Part shown: positions 30,501 to 39,244 of the stretch, one piece after another
How the letters are laid out: the number at the start of each line of letters is the position of its first letter
How positions within the stretch are numbered: position 1 is the stretch's first letter
NCBI RefSeq assembly: GCF_020623625.1
Contig: NC_060203.1
Coordinates: 1,116,001 to 1,180,000, forward strand
Direction of reading: 5' to 3'
DNA from: Saccharomycodes ludwigii
Taxonomy: Eukaryota; Ascomycota; Saccharomycetes; Saccharomycodales; Saccharomycodaceae
Length of the DNA stretch: 64,000 nt
Made by a program: the position numbers and the translations under genes
Notes under the pieces: model-generated
Database searches by the model: none
Told to the model about the DNA's origin: nothing
What the model saw: the letters and a program-made list of their open reading frames with translations, nothing else

Positions 30501-32983
30501 ATACCTAGCCTGGTAATATCTTTTGCTTGAATCAAAAATTGTATAATATCGTCATTAGGAACTTCTTTACTGATTAATTCACCAAATATGCATGTGAACA
30601 TTGATAAATCAGGTGTTTCTGAGGAAAAAATTTGGTCATTAAAGATTACAGGAATATTTCTAAGAGCAACTAAAACTATATTTTCCATTTCTTTTTTATC
30701 TTTTTTCGATATAGCATCAGCGATCAACATGTTAAAAAGGGTACAAATCTTTCTACAAATATCGAAATTCCTAAGGGAAGCAGGTGTTCTTAGCAAGAAT
30801 TTCAATAATAAATCTGTCGAATACCGTATATCTTCCTTTTTTGCCGAAGTATTTGAGACAAAGGTGTATAAAAAGGAATAAATGGTATTCCAATTATCTT
30901 GGATAAATTTTTCTGACAAAGGTATAAAATCATCACATAGTATAGGTGTATTTCCAACAATCTTAAAGCTATTAAAACGATTTGCTTCAACGTGGTTGTC
31001 ATTGATTTTTCCAAAAAAAACGTTAAAAATTTTTGACATTTGTTTAATAAGAACAGAATTACTGTTTGGAAACACAAAAGAAACCATATCAATGAAAATT
31101 TGTGATAATTTTTCGAATATAAGTTTTGCCATCTCATTATTTTTCCTTTCATAAGCGATAAAATACAAAATTTTGTTGAAAATAAAAAAGTAGTCCTTTG
31201 CAAAGTTGTTCTTCTTACTTTTACACTGGTAATATGGGTAAAATAATAAATCTATGACCATATCTTTAAGTGGCAAAAATCCTTCATCTGATCTAAAACC
31301 AGTGGTTACCAAAAAAATTATTACTCTCCAATTTCTAATGGCATATTGACAGGCTTCCGTGTTATTCATATTGTAATATGAATCACTGACTTTTATCCAA
31401 GAAGTATCATGTAATATAACAATAGCATCGCGAGTAGAATTGAAACGGAAAAAAGCTAAAAGTGTAATAGTTAGCCACATATCTATGATTATTTTATAGT
31501 TTGTTCCCAGTTCTACGGAATGTAGAAGATGATAATTGAGCAAGCTCATAAATGACTTATTTGGGTCACTCTTCATAAAACCTAAAATTCCATTATTATT
31601 ATCTTGACCATTTATTTGGTATAAGGGAAGCCACTCTTTTTTTAGTAGCAAATTCACATTTGCTTTAAATAAATATTCTTGAATTTCAATTCTTGTATGA
31701 TCTTTATACAAGATTTTTTTCACTGTATTTAATAAAATTTTAACTATAATGGTCATAATATGCTCATTTTGGATATTACCAGTTTTTGCAAAGATATATC
31801 TGGACAATACCTCATTAAATAACCAAATTTTAGACAACTTAGACATATGAAGAGGATATTTTATGAGAAATGAATGAATTACGGAGAGTTTTTCGGCAAT
31901 TACATTGGAGCTATCTAAATCTGGGAATTGTGTTATGTTAGTTAAAATTTCTTTAATAGAATTATCATCATTCAAAAAATATTTCCCCATTTTTTCATCG
32001 ATAAAAAAGGAAAGTTGTGTATGCAGTATAGATTTGCTATTTCCCACATGTTCAAATGGCTTCAGTGGGAGTATGAAGTCTTTGTATATTTTTTTACTAA
32101 TGTTCAAAGTTTCTGAATCTGCAAGCAAAAAGCTTGAAACTCCATCACACGAATAAATCCAACTGAAAAATTTACCAATCTGGCAATAGACTCTGACCAA
32201 AAAGGGATTTTGTTTGAACTTTTTGAGAGGAGAACTTGTTTGGTCGGTATGCCTCTCATCAGATATTAAAGAAGAGGCTTGTTGGAAATGATTAAAAAAA
32301 ATTTCAATTTTTTGCATGAACAATTTGGTAGCAAAATTCATTTTTTCTTGATACTTTATATTATTGTTTCTTTCAGAGATGGCGTTATGATTCGGAAGAA
32401 TGGCATTGAATGTTGCATAAACTTCATATAGCAATGGCGAAATTTGTATTTCTTGTTTATCATTTATTTTTATCAATTTAGATTTTAATTCATCAATGCC
32501 GCTAGATAAAATAGCCATAAATTCTTCGATGCTTGAGATATTTTGTAAGACATGAACAACACCTGGTTGCCAATATCCTGGTGAAAAGGGATCCGTAGAA
32601 TCATTAAGATCTACTGTTATTTGTATTATATCGTTTGTAATTCTATTTTTTTTAATAGGACTAGGTGATTTCAAAATAGGTTTATTTGGTTTTGGTGATT
32701 TTAAAATTGACTTATTATGTCTTGGTGAAATGGTACTGCTAGCTGTAAAATTAGTATTAATGTGATCAGTATTATTTGAATCGGGTATTACTGGTTGTAC
32801 AACATTAGCTACAACTGGGTTTTCTGGAAAAGTTACTTTTTTGTTTAAAACTTCATTGTTGTTGTTATTGTTGTTGTTATTGTTGTTGTTATTGTTGTTG
32901 TTATTTTGTTGAATATTAGAATCAGTAAGTTTTGGCTTTTTCAAGAGTCCATAAAGATTAAAAGGATTAATTCTTTTGGACAT
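27533..32983 (-). CDS. RIF1: Rif1, telomere and replication-timing regulator
   Basis: 1816 residues (S. cerevisiae 1916). The disordered N-terminus holds N17 (residues 27-43), an RVxF-type PP1-docking motif KKVTF (48-52) and a SILK motif (92-95). A long helical HEAT-repeat region follows (about 120-1290), then a Ser/Asn/Asp-rich low-complexity region with about four DQQDQK-type repeats. A conserved basic C-terminal segment (about 1750-1816: EAYVQQFRKDFPNKKIRNI) matches the Rif1 C-terminal domain that tetramerises and binds Rap1. In S. cerevisiae, Rif1 limits telomerase and recruits the phosphatase Glc7 to delay origin firing. Position beside CHK1 and orientation agree with YBR275C. The ATG at 32981-32983 begins MSKRINPF. 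Confidence 0.94.
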   Translation of the reverse strand: MSKRINPFNLYGLLKKPKLTDSNIQQNNNNNNNNNNNNNNNNNEVLNKKVTFPENPVVANVVQPVIPDSNNTDHINTNFTASSTISPRHNKSILKSPKPNKPILKSPSPIKKNRITNDIIQITVDLNDSTDPFSPGYWQPGVVHVLQNISSIEEFMAILSSGIDELKSKLIKINDKQEIQISPLLYEVYATFNAILPNHNAISERNNNIKYQEKMNFATKLFMQKIEIFFNHFQQASSLISDERHTDQTSSPLKKFKQNPFLVRVYCQIGKFFSWIYSCDGVSSFLLADSETLNISKKIYKDFILPLKPFEHVGNSKSILHTQLSFFIDEKMGKYFLNDDNSIKEILTNITQFPDLDSSNVIAEKLSVIHSFLIKYPLHMSKLSKIWLFNEVLSRYIFAKTGNIQNEHIMTIIVKILLNTVKKILYKDHTRIEIQEYLFKANVNLLLKKEWLPLYQINGQDNNNGILGFMKSDPNKSFMSLLNYHLLHSVELGTNYKIIIDMWLTITLLAFFRFNSTRDAIVILHDTSWIKVSDSYYNMNNTEACQYAIRNWRVIIFLVTTGFRSDEGFLPLKDMVIDLLFYPYYQCKSKKNNFAKDYFFIFNKILYFIAYERKNNEMAKLIFEKLSQIFIDMVSFVFPNSNSVLIKQMSKIFNVFFGKINDNHVEANRFNSFKIVGNTPILCDDFIPLSEKFIQDNWNTIYSFLYTFVSNTSAKKEDIRYSTDLLLKFLLRTPASLRNFDICRKICTLFNMLIADAISKKDKKEMENIVLVALRNIPVIFNDQIFSSETPDLSMFTCIFGELISKEVPNDDIIQFLIQAKDITRLGISEFALLESLLTLGNQRISLYVRAYMASKIFSSSLTIEDYKLILKIINKVPSNEVLRNFIHLYNRLQINLNLGEYFEFDKWPYKVVSKFITLAYKEYDKKNERLFMNLLDIAVDNQIVFIFTTGELIKNNRHQGVEKLVDVFLTKKDKTSDKILIKENIQFVFSFFDTFTKDFQLELLILYTIHDLNFSILKTFRSQIFELIYSKKQDIQKPEFSLFRMFLNKYLTFLYTEPDPQLLNGYVHILSECSLSGLAWNVISEIDTDILFPKTVASLYVFNIPARHKLSGKVAEIFLNGDFHYCKEFLLEFLYLKFYDVFLLELDHFLEFIIVRGKDFTRKQKIFNIKLFHEACCYYVRQENSVLQNVFAKIAALGYTEYYFDEIMGCLILHPDFSLATVFSLISVVKKHRNLNIGKLLVPNMEFGKSNFNLLVEHFENYDDSHYIDSFTAEQGILVPIAHSVPTSNKYNLPSNKYSKKGLNKYFPKLFNATMESSSTNENGIILEDDNKNIVQNSKNVVTNMLAVSNNNAVIGGQIISKNLDIEHSHDTISGTDTGTFNSNGYINGSVDDEGSYADALNINTQDTSTELPNDLRTSAPMTSDTQTKEEIIDCAFNAKEGFSVVNDLVSENSRTSSVNSTTTTSHLKKDMTPIQTEDIVRDDVSFHEDDLGKNHTPLSNDTTIRKNIIEENLLLSKATVPNDNELYNGPPLDKKTQKILSTGNGTDLKIETLETNMEDDKDDTITNATNNQNNEKRKQQKLDAFFKEEEVGKGKRHEEHYSRFTEIKAPESLDESEMNITIEKLNEKNIISVDKASFNEEVEIPCLNKKDQQDQKDQQDQKNQQDQKDQQGQKDDKEVIEAFENTELSHTTKINENLIEPSKEIANDSTLATIDILTDSCSLPICKDNNLESNENRPSSDAFVIPAKRKSVENPIEAYVQQFRKDFPNKKIRNIIRRVRNIDRSELHSLKEIEKKMVRRELLGFLNAMDDDDN
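27961..28032 (-). repeat. 18-bp tandem repeat in RIF1 (KDQQDQ units)
   Basis: About four imperfect 18-bp units, each encoding Lys-Asp-Gln-Gln-Asp-Gln or a close variant, in the disordered C-terminal part of Rif1. Confidence 0.85.
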
Positions 32984-34310
32984 TAAGACACTTTTTTTTT
33001 TTTTTCAATTAACAATATTATTTGCCGTTTTTAGAAGATAGTATGATCATTTATTTGTTGGCGGTTAAAAAAATATTAGTATAGATGTGTATAAATCATG
33101 AACGTATGCAAAAAATTATTTTTTTTCTTTTTTTTTCTTTTTTTTTTCTTTCTTTTTTTTTTTCTTTCTTTTTTCTCTCTTTCTTTTTCTCTCTCTTTTT
33201 CTCTCTCTTTTTCTCTCTCCTTTTCTCCTTTTTCTTTTTTTGAACACGTTTTTTTCAGATTTAGTTAGTATTCTTGTTAGGAAGCGGTATCCCTTACTAT
33301 TGGTCCCAAATAAGCGACGTAAATTGCTAAATAAAAGTAGTTTTGTATTTTGCGCGGGGTTTTTATTATTTTAATTTATTTTAGCTGGAAAAAAAAGAAA
33401 ACAAAATAACAATAAAAAGACATCAACAAACTATTTTATGTCAAAGGTAAGGCTGATATCAATCAAGTGATGGTATGCAGTTATGTGAATGAAATGTAAT
33501 TTCCTGGAAGATTAAAAAATTGCTGATTGAATCAAGTAACAACTTAAAAATAAAACGACTTTTTTTTTCTTTTCTTTCTGTTTGTATCTATTGTTATATC
33601 ATTATTGGGTATTTGGTCTGAATATTTCTGTAGTGACTAGAACAAGGTTTATCGTACTAGATAACATAAAAAAAAAAAAGAAAATAGAAAATACAGATAA
33701 CAAATTTATATTTTGCGACGGGAAAACAGAAATGAAAGATTTACAGTACTCAAGGAAACCAAAGCATCCAAATGCTTTTTCTTTAACTTTGCTCATCATA
33801 AATTTCGTTGTCACTTTCTTTTTTTGAGAGCATTTGCCGTAGTAAATTATCTTTTATTATTATTTTTTTTCACTTATCAAAGATTCATTATGTCAAAAAT
33901 ACTTTAAGATAGATATTAATTTTTTTTCTTTTCTTTTTCTATTTACTATATCTCCATTTTCTTTACAAAAAAATAAAAAAATAAATAACAATACAATTCT
34001 CCTCAATTAATCATTAAACTAATTAAATATAAACATAAAAATACCATTCTAACAAATCCTATCATTAAAAAGAAATATATATATATATATATAACAAACG
34101 TTCTTTACATAAAAAATAATTAAAAATAAAAATAAACTTATATTCCAAAATATTTATAATTCCTTATTTTATTTTAAACCATCTTTACATTACATCTGTT
34201 ACTAATATATCTATACAAAACTATCAACAATATAAAGACATCCAACAATAAAATCCTGATAACAAAAAAAAAACATATACATATATATATAGAAAAGAAA
34301 AAAAAAGAAA
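32984..34310. other. Long divergent spacer between RIF1 and the THI7-type transporter, at a synteny break
   Basis: 1.33 kb without a convincing gene. It contains a 123-nt pure pyrimidine tract (33119-33241), several shorter T/C tracts, TA repeat at about 34075-34093, and A-rich sequence up to the transporter start. YBR order is broken here: a PPS1 (YBR276C) or RTT101 (YJL047C) orthologue does not follow RIF1. Short ORFs around 33582-33907 on both strands lack similarity that I recognise. Confidence 0.6.
33119..33241 (+). repeat. 123-nt uninterrupted polypyrimidine tract
   Basis: Only C and T from 33119 to 33241, changing from T-runs with single C to (TC)n-like units (CTCTCTCTTTTT). The mirror-like composition could adopt triplex (H-DNA) structure. 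Confidence 0.9.
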
Positions 34311-36173
34311 ATGAAACAAAATTCTCCGGATCTTGAGGCGCATCCAATTGCTTCCACTAATAATATAAATATCATTACATCTTTGGTCAGTAATCAAGAT
34401 TTGGATATTGTGCATCAACAAGTCGAGCTAGAAAAAGAAGAGGTTCCAACAACAAAATGGAAAAAGTTTTTAAAGAAATTAGAAGTTCCACATGAGGGTA
34501 AAGCCATCTCTATTTTACGTAACCCAGATCTAGAACCAGTTAAAGATGAGGACAGGAATTGGGGGTTTTGGTCTAATTTTGCCTATTGGGGGTTACCTAA
34601 TTTTTCCGTTATGACTTACAGTACTGGGAGTGCGCTACTAGGTTTGAATTTAGATATTAAACAATCTATTGGTGCTATTGTCATTGCTAATATAATTATT
34701 GCTGGTATGACAATTTTGAATTGTAATCCAGGTTTAAAATATCACATTGGTTATACTCTAGATCAAAGAATGATTTTTGGTATTTACGGATCTGTAATTG
34801 GTATCATATTCAGAGTTGGGATTTCCGTTGTTATGTATGGTTATATTGCTTGGTCTGGTGGGTTGTGTGTCAATATGATGTTGGAATCTTTGTCACATCA
34901 TTATTTACATTTGCCTAATTATTTCCCAGATAGTGTTCCTATGGATACCAAAGGATTAGTTGGATTTTTAGTTTTTCAACTTGTTTCAATGTCATTATTT
35001 GCTGTTTCTCCAAGAAAAATTCGTTTACCTAATATCATCTCTTGTTTCATGACTTTGTTTGCTGTTATTGGTATATTGGCTTATACCGTGAATAAAGCTG
35101 GTGGTCCAGGTCCGTTATTTTATCAACCAGTTGAGTTAACTGAATCAGTACGTTCTTGGGCTTGGATTTTTGCTATCACCATTTGGGGTTCTGGTGTCAG
35201 TGTTGGGATTACAAATCAAAGTGATTTTTCAAGGTTTGCAGGAAACACCTGGAGTTGCTATTTGGGTACATTTTTCGGAGTTGTTTTGCCAGGTACTTTT
35301 ATCTGTGCTGCTGGTATGTTTGTTGCTAGTGCCTGTAAAAAATTGTATGGTGTTGCTTACTGGACCCCAAATGACATCAGTCATCAATGGTTAATGGATA
35401 ATTATGATGGCAAGGGAAGAGCTGCTTCATTTTTCGTCGGTTTGGCATTTGCTGCTTGCCAAGTGTTTCTAAATATGACTCAGAATGGTTTTGCATGTGG
35501 TATGGATCTAACTGGATTGTTGCCAAAATATATCAATTGTGCCAGAGGTACTTTATTTGTTTGTCTGATTTCATGGTGTGATTGTCCATGGACTTTTTTC
35601 CAAAGCTCTAGTACCTTTTTGGACGCTATGTCTGCCTTCGGTATGTTTACTTTACCAATAACTATCATGAATTATGTGGAATTTTTCATCATTAGACGTT
35701 CCAAATTATCAATGATTGATTTTTTCACAACCAGTCCAAACGGCAGTTACTATTATTTCCGCGGATTTAATATCAGGGCAGTTGTAACGTTAATTGTAAG
35801 TGTGGTTCTTGGTATACCAGGTTTATACTACTCGTGTAATCCTCAAGTTGAGGCAAATGCGGGTATGATGAATTTTTTTGAAGGTTATTGGTTTTTTATT
35901 CCAGTCCTTTCTTTTGGACTATATTTAGTTTTAAGTTACGCATTCCCTTATAAACATGATAGATTAGGTGTTAGTGACCCTGTTGATTACTTCAACTGTT
36001 TCAGCGAAAAGGAATGTGAAGCAATGGGTATGATCAAATACGAAGGTGATGGCGATGCTTATGAGATTATTGATACAGAGTTAATTAGCCAGAGAGCTGA
36101 ACATGAATCAATTTCCGGAACTAGTGAAGGTGGTATTCAAGAAATAGATGAAATTGTTGCTAAAAAAGAATAG
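34311..36173 (+). CDS. NCS1-family permease, Thi7/Nrt1 type (thiamine or nicotinamide riboside)
   Basis: 620 residues with about 12 membrane segments between residues 90 and 560. Hallmarks shared with Thi7, Thi72 and Nrt1 are LEVP...ILRNPDLEPV before the first helix, WGFWSNFAYWGLPNFSV, FGIYGSVIGIIFR, GGLCVNMMLESLSHHYLHLPN, TNQSDFSRFAG, ASGMDL-like ACGMDLTGLLPKY and the C-terminal NFFEGYWFF. This subfamily imports thiamine, nicotinamide riboside or related compounds across the plasma membrane with protons; the substrate cannot be told from sequence. Fur4/Dal4/Fui1 relatives are less similar in these blocks. The two flanking genes come from other ancestral positions, so context does not help. 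The leader is A-rich with ATG at 34311. Confidence 0.88.
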   Translation: MKQNSPDLEAHPIASTNNINIITSLVSNQDLDIVHQQVELEKEEVPTTKWKKFLKKLEVPHEGKAISILRNPDLEPVKDEDRNWGFWSNFAYWGLPNFSVMTYSTGSALLGLNLDIKQSIGAIVIANIIIAGMTILNCNPGLKYHIGYTLDQRMIFGIYGSVIGIIFRVGISVVMYGYIAWSGGLCVNMMLESLSHHYLHLPNYFPDSVPMDTKGLVGFLVFQLVSMSLFAVSPRKIRLPNIISCFMTLFAVIGILAYTVNKAGGPGPLFYQPVELTESVRSWAWIFAITIWGSGVSVGITNQSDFSRFAGNTWSCYLGTFFGVVLPGTFICAAGMFVASACKKLYGVAYWTPNDISHQWLMDNYDGKGRAASFFVGLAFAACQVFLNMTQNGFACGMDLTGLLPKYINCARGTLFVCLISWCDCPWTFFQSSSTFLDAMSAFGMFTLPITIMNYVEFFIIRRSKLSMIDFFTTSPNGSYYYFRGFNIRAVVTLIVSVVLGIPGLYYSCNPQVEANAGMMNFFEGYWFFIPVLSFGLYLVLSYAFPYKHDRLGVSDPVDYFNCFSEKECEAMGMIKYEGDGDAYEIIDTELISQRAEHESISGTSEGGIQEIDEIVAKKE

Positions 36174-36783
36174 ATTTTGTAATTTGAGACCATTTTATTT
36201 TTATTTTGTATTTTTTTTTTTTTTAATTGTGTATGTAGTAGGTAGGTGTATTTTTATTTTTTATTATTGTTATTATAAGACTTGATTTAATTAATATTTT
36301 ATTAGTGATATTTTTTAAATAAGAGGGATGTGAAAAAAAAGGCAAAGTTGGTATAATTTTGGAAACTTATTTACAGGGATTTTTGCATTGAGTGAAGATC
36401 CAAAGTTTATGTTATAGACATTACAACGGCTGAAGAAAAAGGTCTTTTATAATTAAATATTTTTAATAAATGGTTTCCATTAGTCCTTAAAAAAAAAAAA
36501 GAAAAAGAAAAAGAAAAAGAAAAATGTCATAATTTGTTTTTTTTTTTTCCTTTTTTTTTTTTTTCTTTTTTTTTTCCCATTTATCGATGGACAAAAATAT
36601 TTTGTACAGAAATTCTATTGTAAAAAAAATAAATGGCTTTCATTTATTAAAAAAAGGAATGTTTATTAAAAACGACTTTAATAATTCTTTGATTATTTGA
36701 TTACCCCAAGTCCATAGAATATTAACTTGGTTTACACTATATTTAAAATAAAGCACACTAAAGAAAAGAAGAAAAAAAAAAAT
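36174..36783. other. Spacer between the permease and SHM1
   Basis: 610 bp. Contains a GAAAAA repeat at about 36491-36523 followed by T-rich runs (36536-36577), and A/G-rich sequence up to the SHM1 start. No gene seen. Confidence 0.55.
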
Positions 36784-38277
36784 ATGTTATTTACAAGAAC
36801 ATCTAGCCTAAGAAAATCAGCTTTACGTTTTAGCTTATCAACTTCTCGTTTCATATCCACATCTGTTAAATCACAACAAGTTTTACTATCCAAACCTGTC
36901 CAAGATGTTGACCCAGAAATGTATTCTATCTTAGAATCTGAAAGAAAAAGACAGAAAAATTCCATTACTCTAATTCCTAGTGAAAATTTCACCTCTAAAG
37001 CTGTTATGGATTTGTTGGGCAGCGAAATGCAAAATAAATATTCAGAAGGTTATCCAGGCGAACGTTATTATGGTGGTAACCAATTCATTGATAAAGCAGA
37101 ATCTTTGTGCCAAAAACGTGCTTTGGAACTATATAATTTAGATCCAGAAAAGTGGGGTGTCAATGTTCAATCTTTGAGTGGTGCTCCAGCCAATTTATAT
37201 ACCTATTCTGCCTTGTTGAATGTTGGTGATAGGTTAATGGGTTTAGATTTGCCTCATGGTGGTCATCTAAGTCATGGCTATCAATTACCCTCTGGCACTA
37301 AAATCTCTTATGTTTCCAAATATTTCACCACAATGCCCTACCAAGTCAATTCAGAAACAGGTATTATCGATTACGACCAATTGTCACTTACTTCCAAATT
37401 GTTCAGACCAAAGATTATCGTTGCTGGTACCTCCGCTTACTCTCGTTTATTAGATTACAAAAAATTCAGAAAGATTGCGGATGGTTGTAATGCGTATTTA
37501 ATGTCGGACATGGCCCACATTTCCGGTTTAGTCGCTGCTGGTGTTATTCCTTCCCCATTTGAATATTCTGATATTGTCACCACCACCACTCATAAGTCAC
37601 TAAGGGGTCCAAGGGGTGCCATGATTTTCTACAGAAAGGGCTTACGTAAAGTTACCAAAAAAGGTAAAGAGATTATGTATGATTTGGAATCAAAGATTAA
37701 TTTCAGTGTTTTCCCAGGTCACCAAGGTGGCCCACACAACCATACCATCAGTGCCTTGGCTGTTGCCTTGAAACAAGCCTCCACTCCAGAATTCAAGCAA
37801 TATCAAGAAAAAATTGTTTCCAATGCAAAGATATTTGCCGAAGAATTGAGCAAAAGAGGCTTTCAACTAGTTAGTAATGGTACCGACAACCATTTAATCT
37901 TGATTAACTTGTCTAACTTGGGTATTGATGGCGCCAGATTAGAAACTATTTTGGAACATATGAATATTGCTGCCAATAAAAATACTATTCCCGGCGACAA
38001 AAGTGCCTTATTTCCAACAGGTTTGAGGATTGGTACACCCGCTATGACCACTAGGGGATTTGGTCCAGCAGAATTCACCAAAGTTGCTGAATATTTGGAC
38101 AAAGCTGCCAAATTGGCCATTGCCTTGAAGAGTCAAGAAAATGTTGACTCCAAAGCACATGCCAGAGCACATTTAATTGAATTCAAGAGATTAGTTGGCG
38201 AAAGTCAAGAAGTCGATAAACTAGCAAAGGAGGTTTCTGATTATGTTTGTAAATATCCTGTTCCAGGTGAATTATAA
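36784..38277 (+). CDS. SHM1: Mitochondrial serine hydroxymethyltransferase
   Basis: 497 residues from ATG 36784. An upstream non-ATG extension of the frame (to 36727) is Lys-rich and unlikely. Residues 1-30 are basic, Ser-rich and amphipathic, a mitochondrial targeting presequence. The PLP-binding lysine is K271 in [14 protein letters not shown]. Other family blocks are SENFTSKAV (67-75), [13 protein letters not shown] (86-98) and SDMAHISGL (241-249). The enzyme interconverts serine and glycine with transfer of a one-carbon unit to tetrahydrofolate in the matrix. The presequence distinguishes it from cytosolic Shm2. S. cerevisiae counterpart is YBR263W. An A-rich stretch lies at -15 to -3. 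Confidence 0.96.
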   Translation: MLFTRTSSLRKSALRFSLSTSRFISTSVKSQQVLLSKPVQDVDPEMYSILESERKRQKNSITLIPSENFTSKAVMDLLGSEMQNKYSEGYPGERYYGGNQFIDKAESLCQKRALELYNLDPEKWGVNVQSLSGAPANLYTYSALLNVGDRLMGLDLPHGGHLSHGYQLPSGTKISYVSKYFTTMPYQVNSETGIIDYDQLSLTSKLFRPKIIVAGTSAYSRLLDYKKFRKIADGCNAYLMSDMAHISGLVAAGVIPSPFEYSDIVTTTTHKSLRGPRGAMIFYRKGLRKVTKKGKEIMYDLESKINFSVFPGHQGGPHNHTISALAVALKQASTPEFKQYQEKIVSNAKIFAEELSKRGFQLVSNGTDNHLILINLSNLGIDGARLETILEHMNIAANKNTIPGDKSALFPTGLRIGTPAMTTRGFGPAEFTKVAEYLDKAAKLAIALKSQENVDSKAHARAHLIEFKRLVGESQEVDKLAKEVSDYVCKYPVPGEL

Positions 38278-38462
38278 ATCATTCATTAAATCATACTCTA
38301 TTTACTTCTGTTTTGATTTCTATAATATCTATGTTATTGGTATTATCGTTATTTTTGCTAATTTATTAAGCTAAAAGATGTATAAATGAAAAGAGGAATT
38401 TCTTATAATTTATTAATTAATATTTTTTTTTATTTTTAATTTTTAATTTTTAGTTTTTTTTT

Positions 38463-38834
38463 TTAGTCATAATGAACACCCTCTGTAGTAGTAGATTTTA
38501 CAACATCTTGATCATCTAAATATAAACCCTTATCAGCAGCAATATCTAGAGCCTGTTGTCTTCTATGATATTCATTTTCATAATATTTTTCTTGGAATTT
38601 AATTAATTGTTTGTCTGCTACAAAAACAGATCCCATTGATATCCATGCACAATGATAAAAGACACGCACTTGAGCACGCACATTACGATATACTGTACTG
38701 AATCTTTTTAACAAAAACCCTGTTGATATTGAGATCATAGCACCATAAATTGCACCTTGTATACCACCTATTGATAGTTCTTTGGTCAATTCTTTAATAG
38801 TTGCTTTATCGTAATGAACAGGTAACACGCCCAT
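38463..38834 (-). CDS. RCF3: Small Hig1-like mitochondrial protein, Rcf3-like
   Basis: 123 residues. Two hydrophobic segments (about 23-43 and 60-78) flank the basic loop KRFSTVYRNVRAQVRVFY; the tail is charged. This layout and the QVRVFYHCAWISMGSVF block resemble yeast Rcf3 (YBR255C-A), a Hig1-type protein associated with cytochrome c oxidase supercomplexes in the inner membrane. In S. cerevisiae this small gene is next to MTC4, which also seems to be its neighbour here, although the relative orientation differs. No separate targeting sequence is seen. Confidence 0.75.
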   Translation of the reverse strand: MGVLPVHYDKATIKELTKELSIGGIQGAIYGAMISISTGFLLKRFSTVYRNVRAQVRVFYHCAWISMGSVFVADKQLIKFQEKYYENEYHRRQQALDIAADKGLYLDDQDVVKSTTTEGVHYD

Positions 38835-39025
38835 ATTTATATTTTACCGTTTTGATTGTTATTGTTATTTATTTATTTTAATATATTTACTGTTTTACTA
38901 TGTATTATGTTATGAGAAAAGTTGTAATTTTATAATTTCTTTCAATGGTTAAGTTAAAAAAAAAAAAAAAAAGGGAAAAAAAAAAATTTTTTTATTTTTA
39001 TTTTTTGTCTCTTTTAATTTAAATT

Positions 39026-39058
<33 letters not shown>

Positions 39059-39244
39059 ACGCAGTAAATGTATGGATATGATTAAGGACGTTAGCTGATC
39101 TTCCCCTTTTTCCCATTGAAATGAAGAAAAAAAAAATATATATATATAAACAAAATTATATAAAACCGAGTTAAACTATCGCAATTAACAAATAGTGCCG
39201 AATATCTATTATAAATAAAACACAAAAAATAAAAAGAAAGGACA
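38835..39244. other. Divergent RCF3-MTC4 spacer with A30 run
   Basis: 410 bp. Holds mixed A/T runs at 38955-38998, A30 at 39027-39056, and a TA-rich patch near 39136-39147. It must contain promoters for both flanking genes; no specific site recognised. Confidence 0.6.

Noticed and set aside
33430-33640. Possible small spliced gene starting ATGTCAAAG followed by GTAAGG
   Set aside because: No good branch point, and the candidate acceptor sites lead to immediate stops or to short peptides without conservation.
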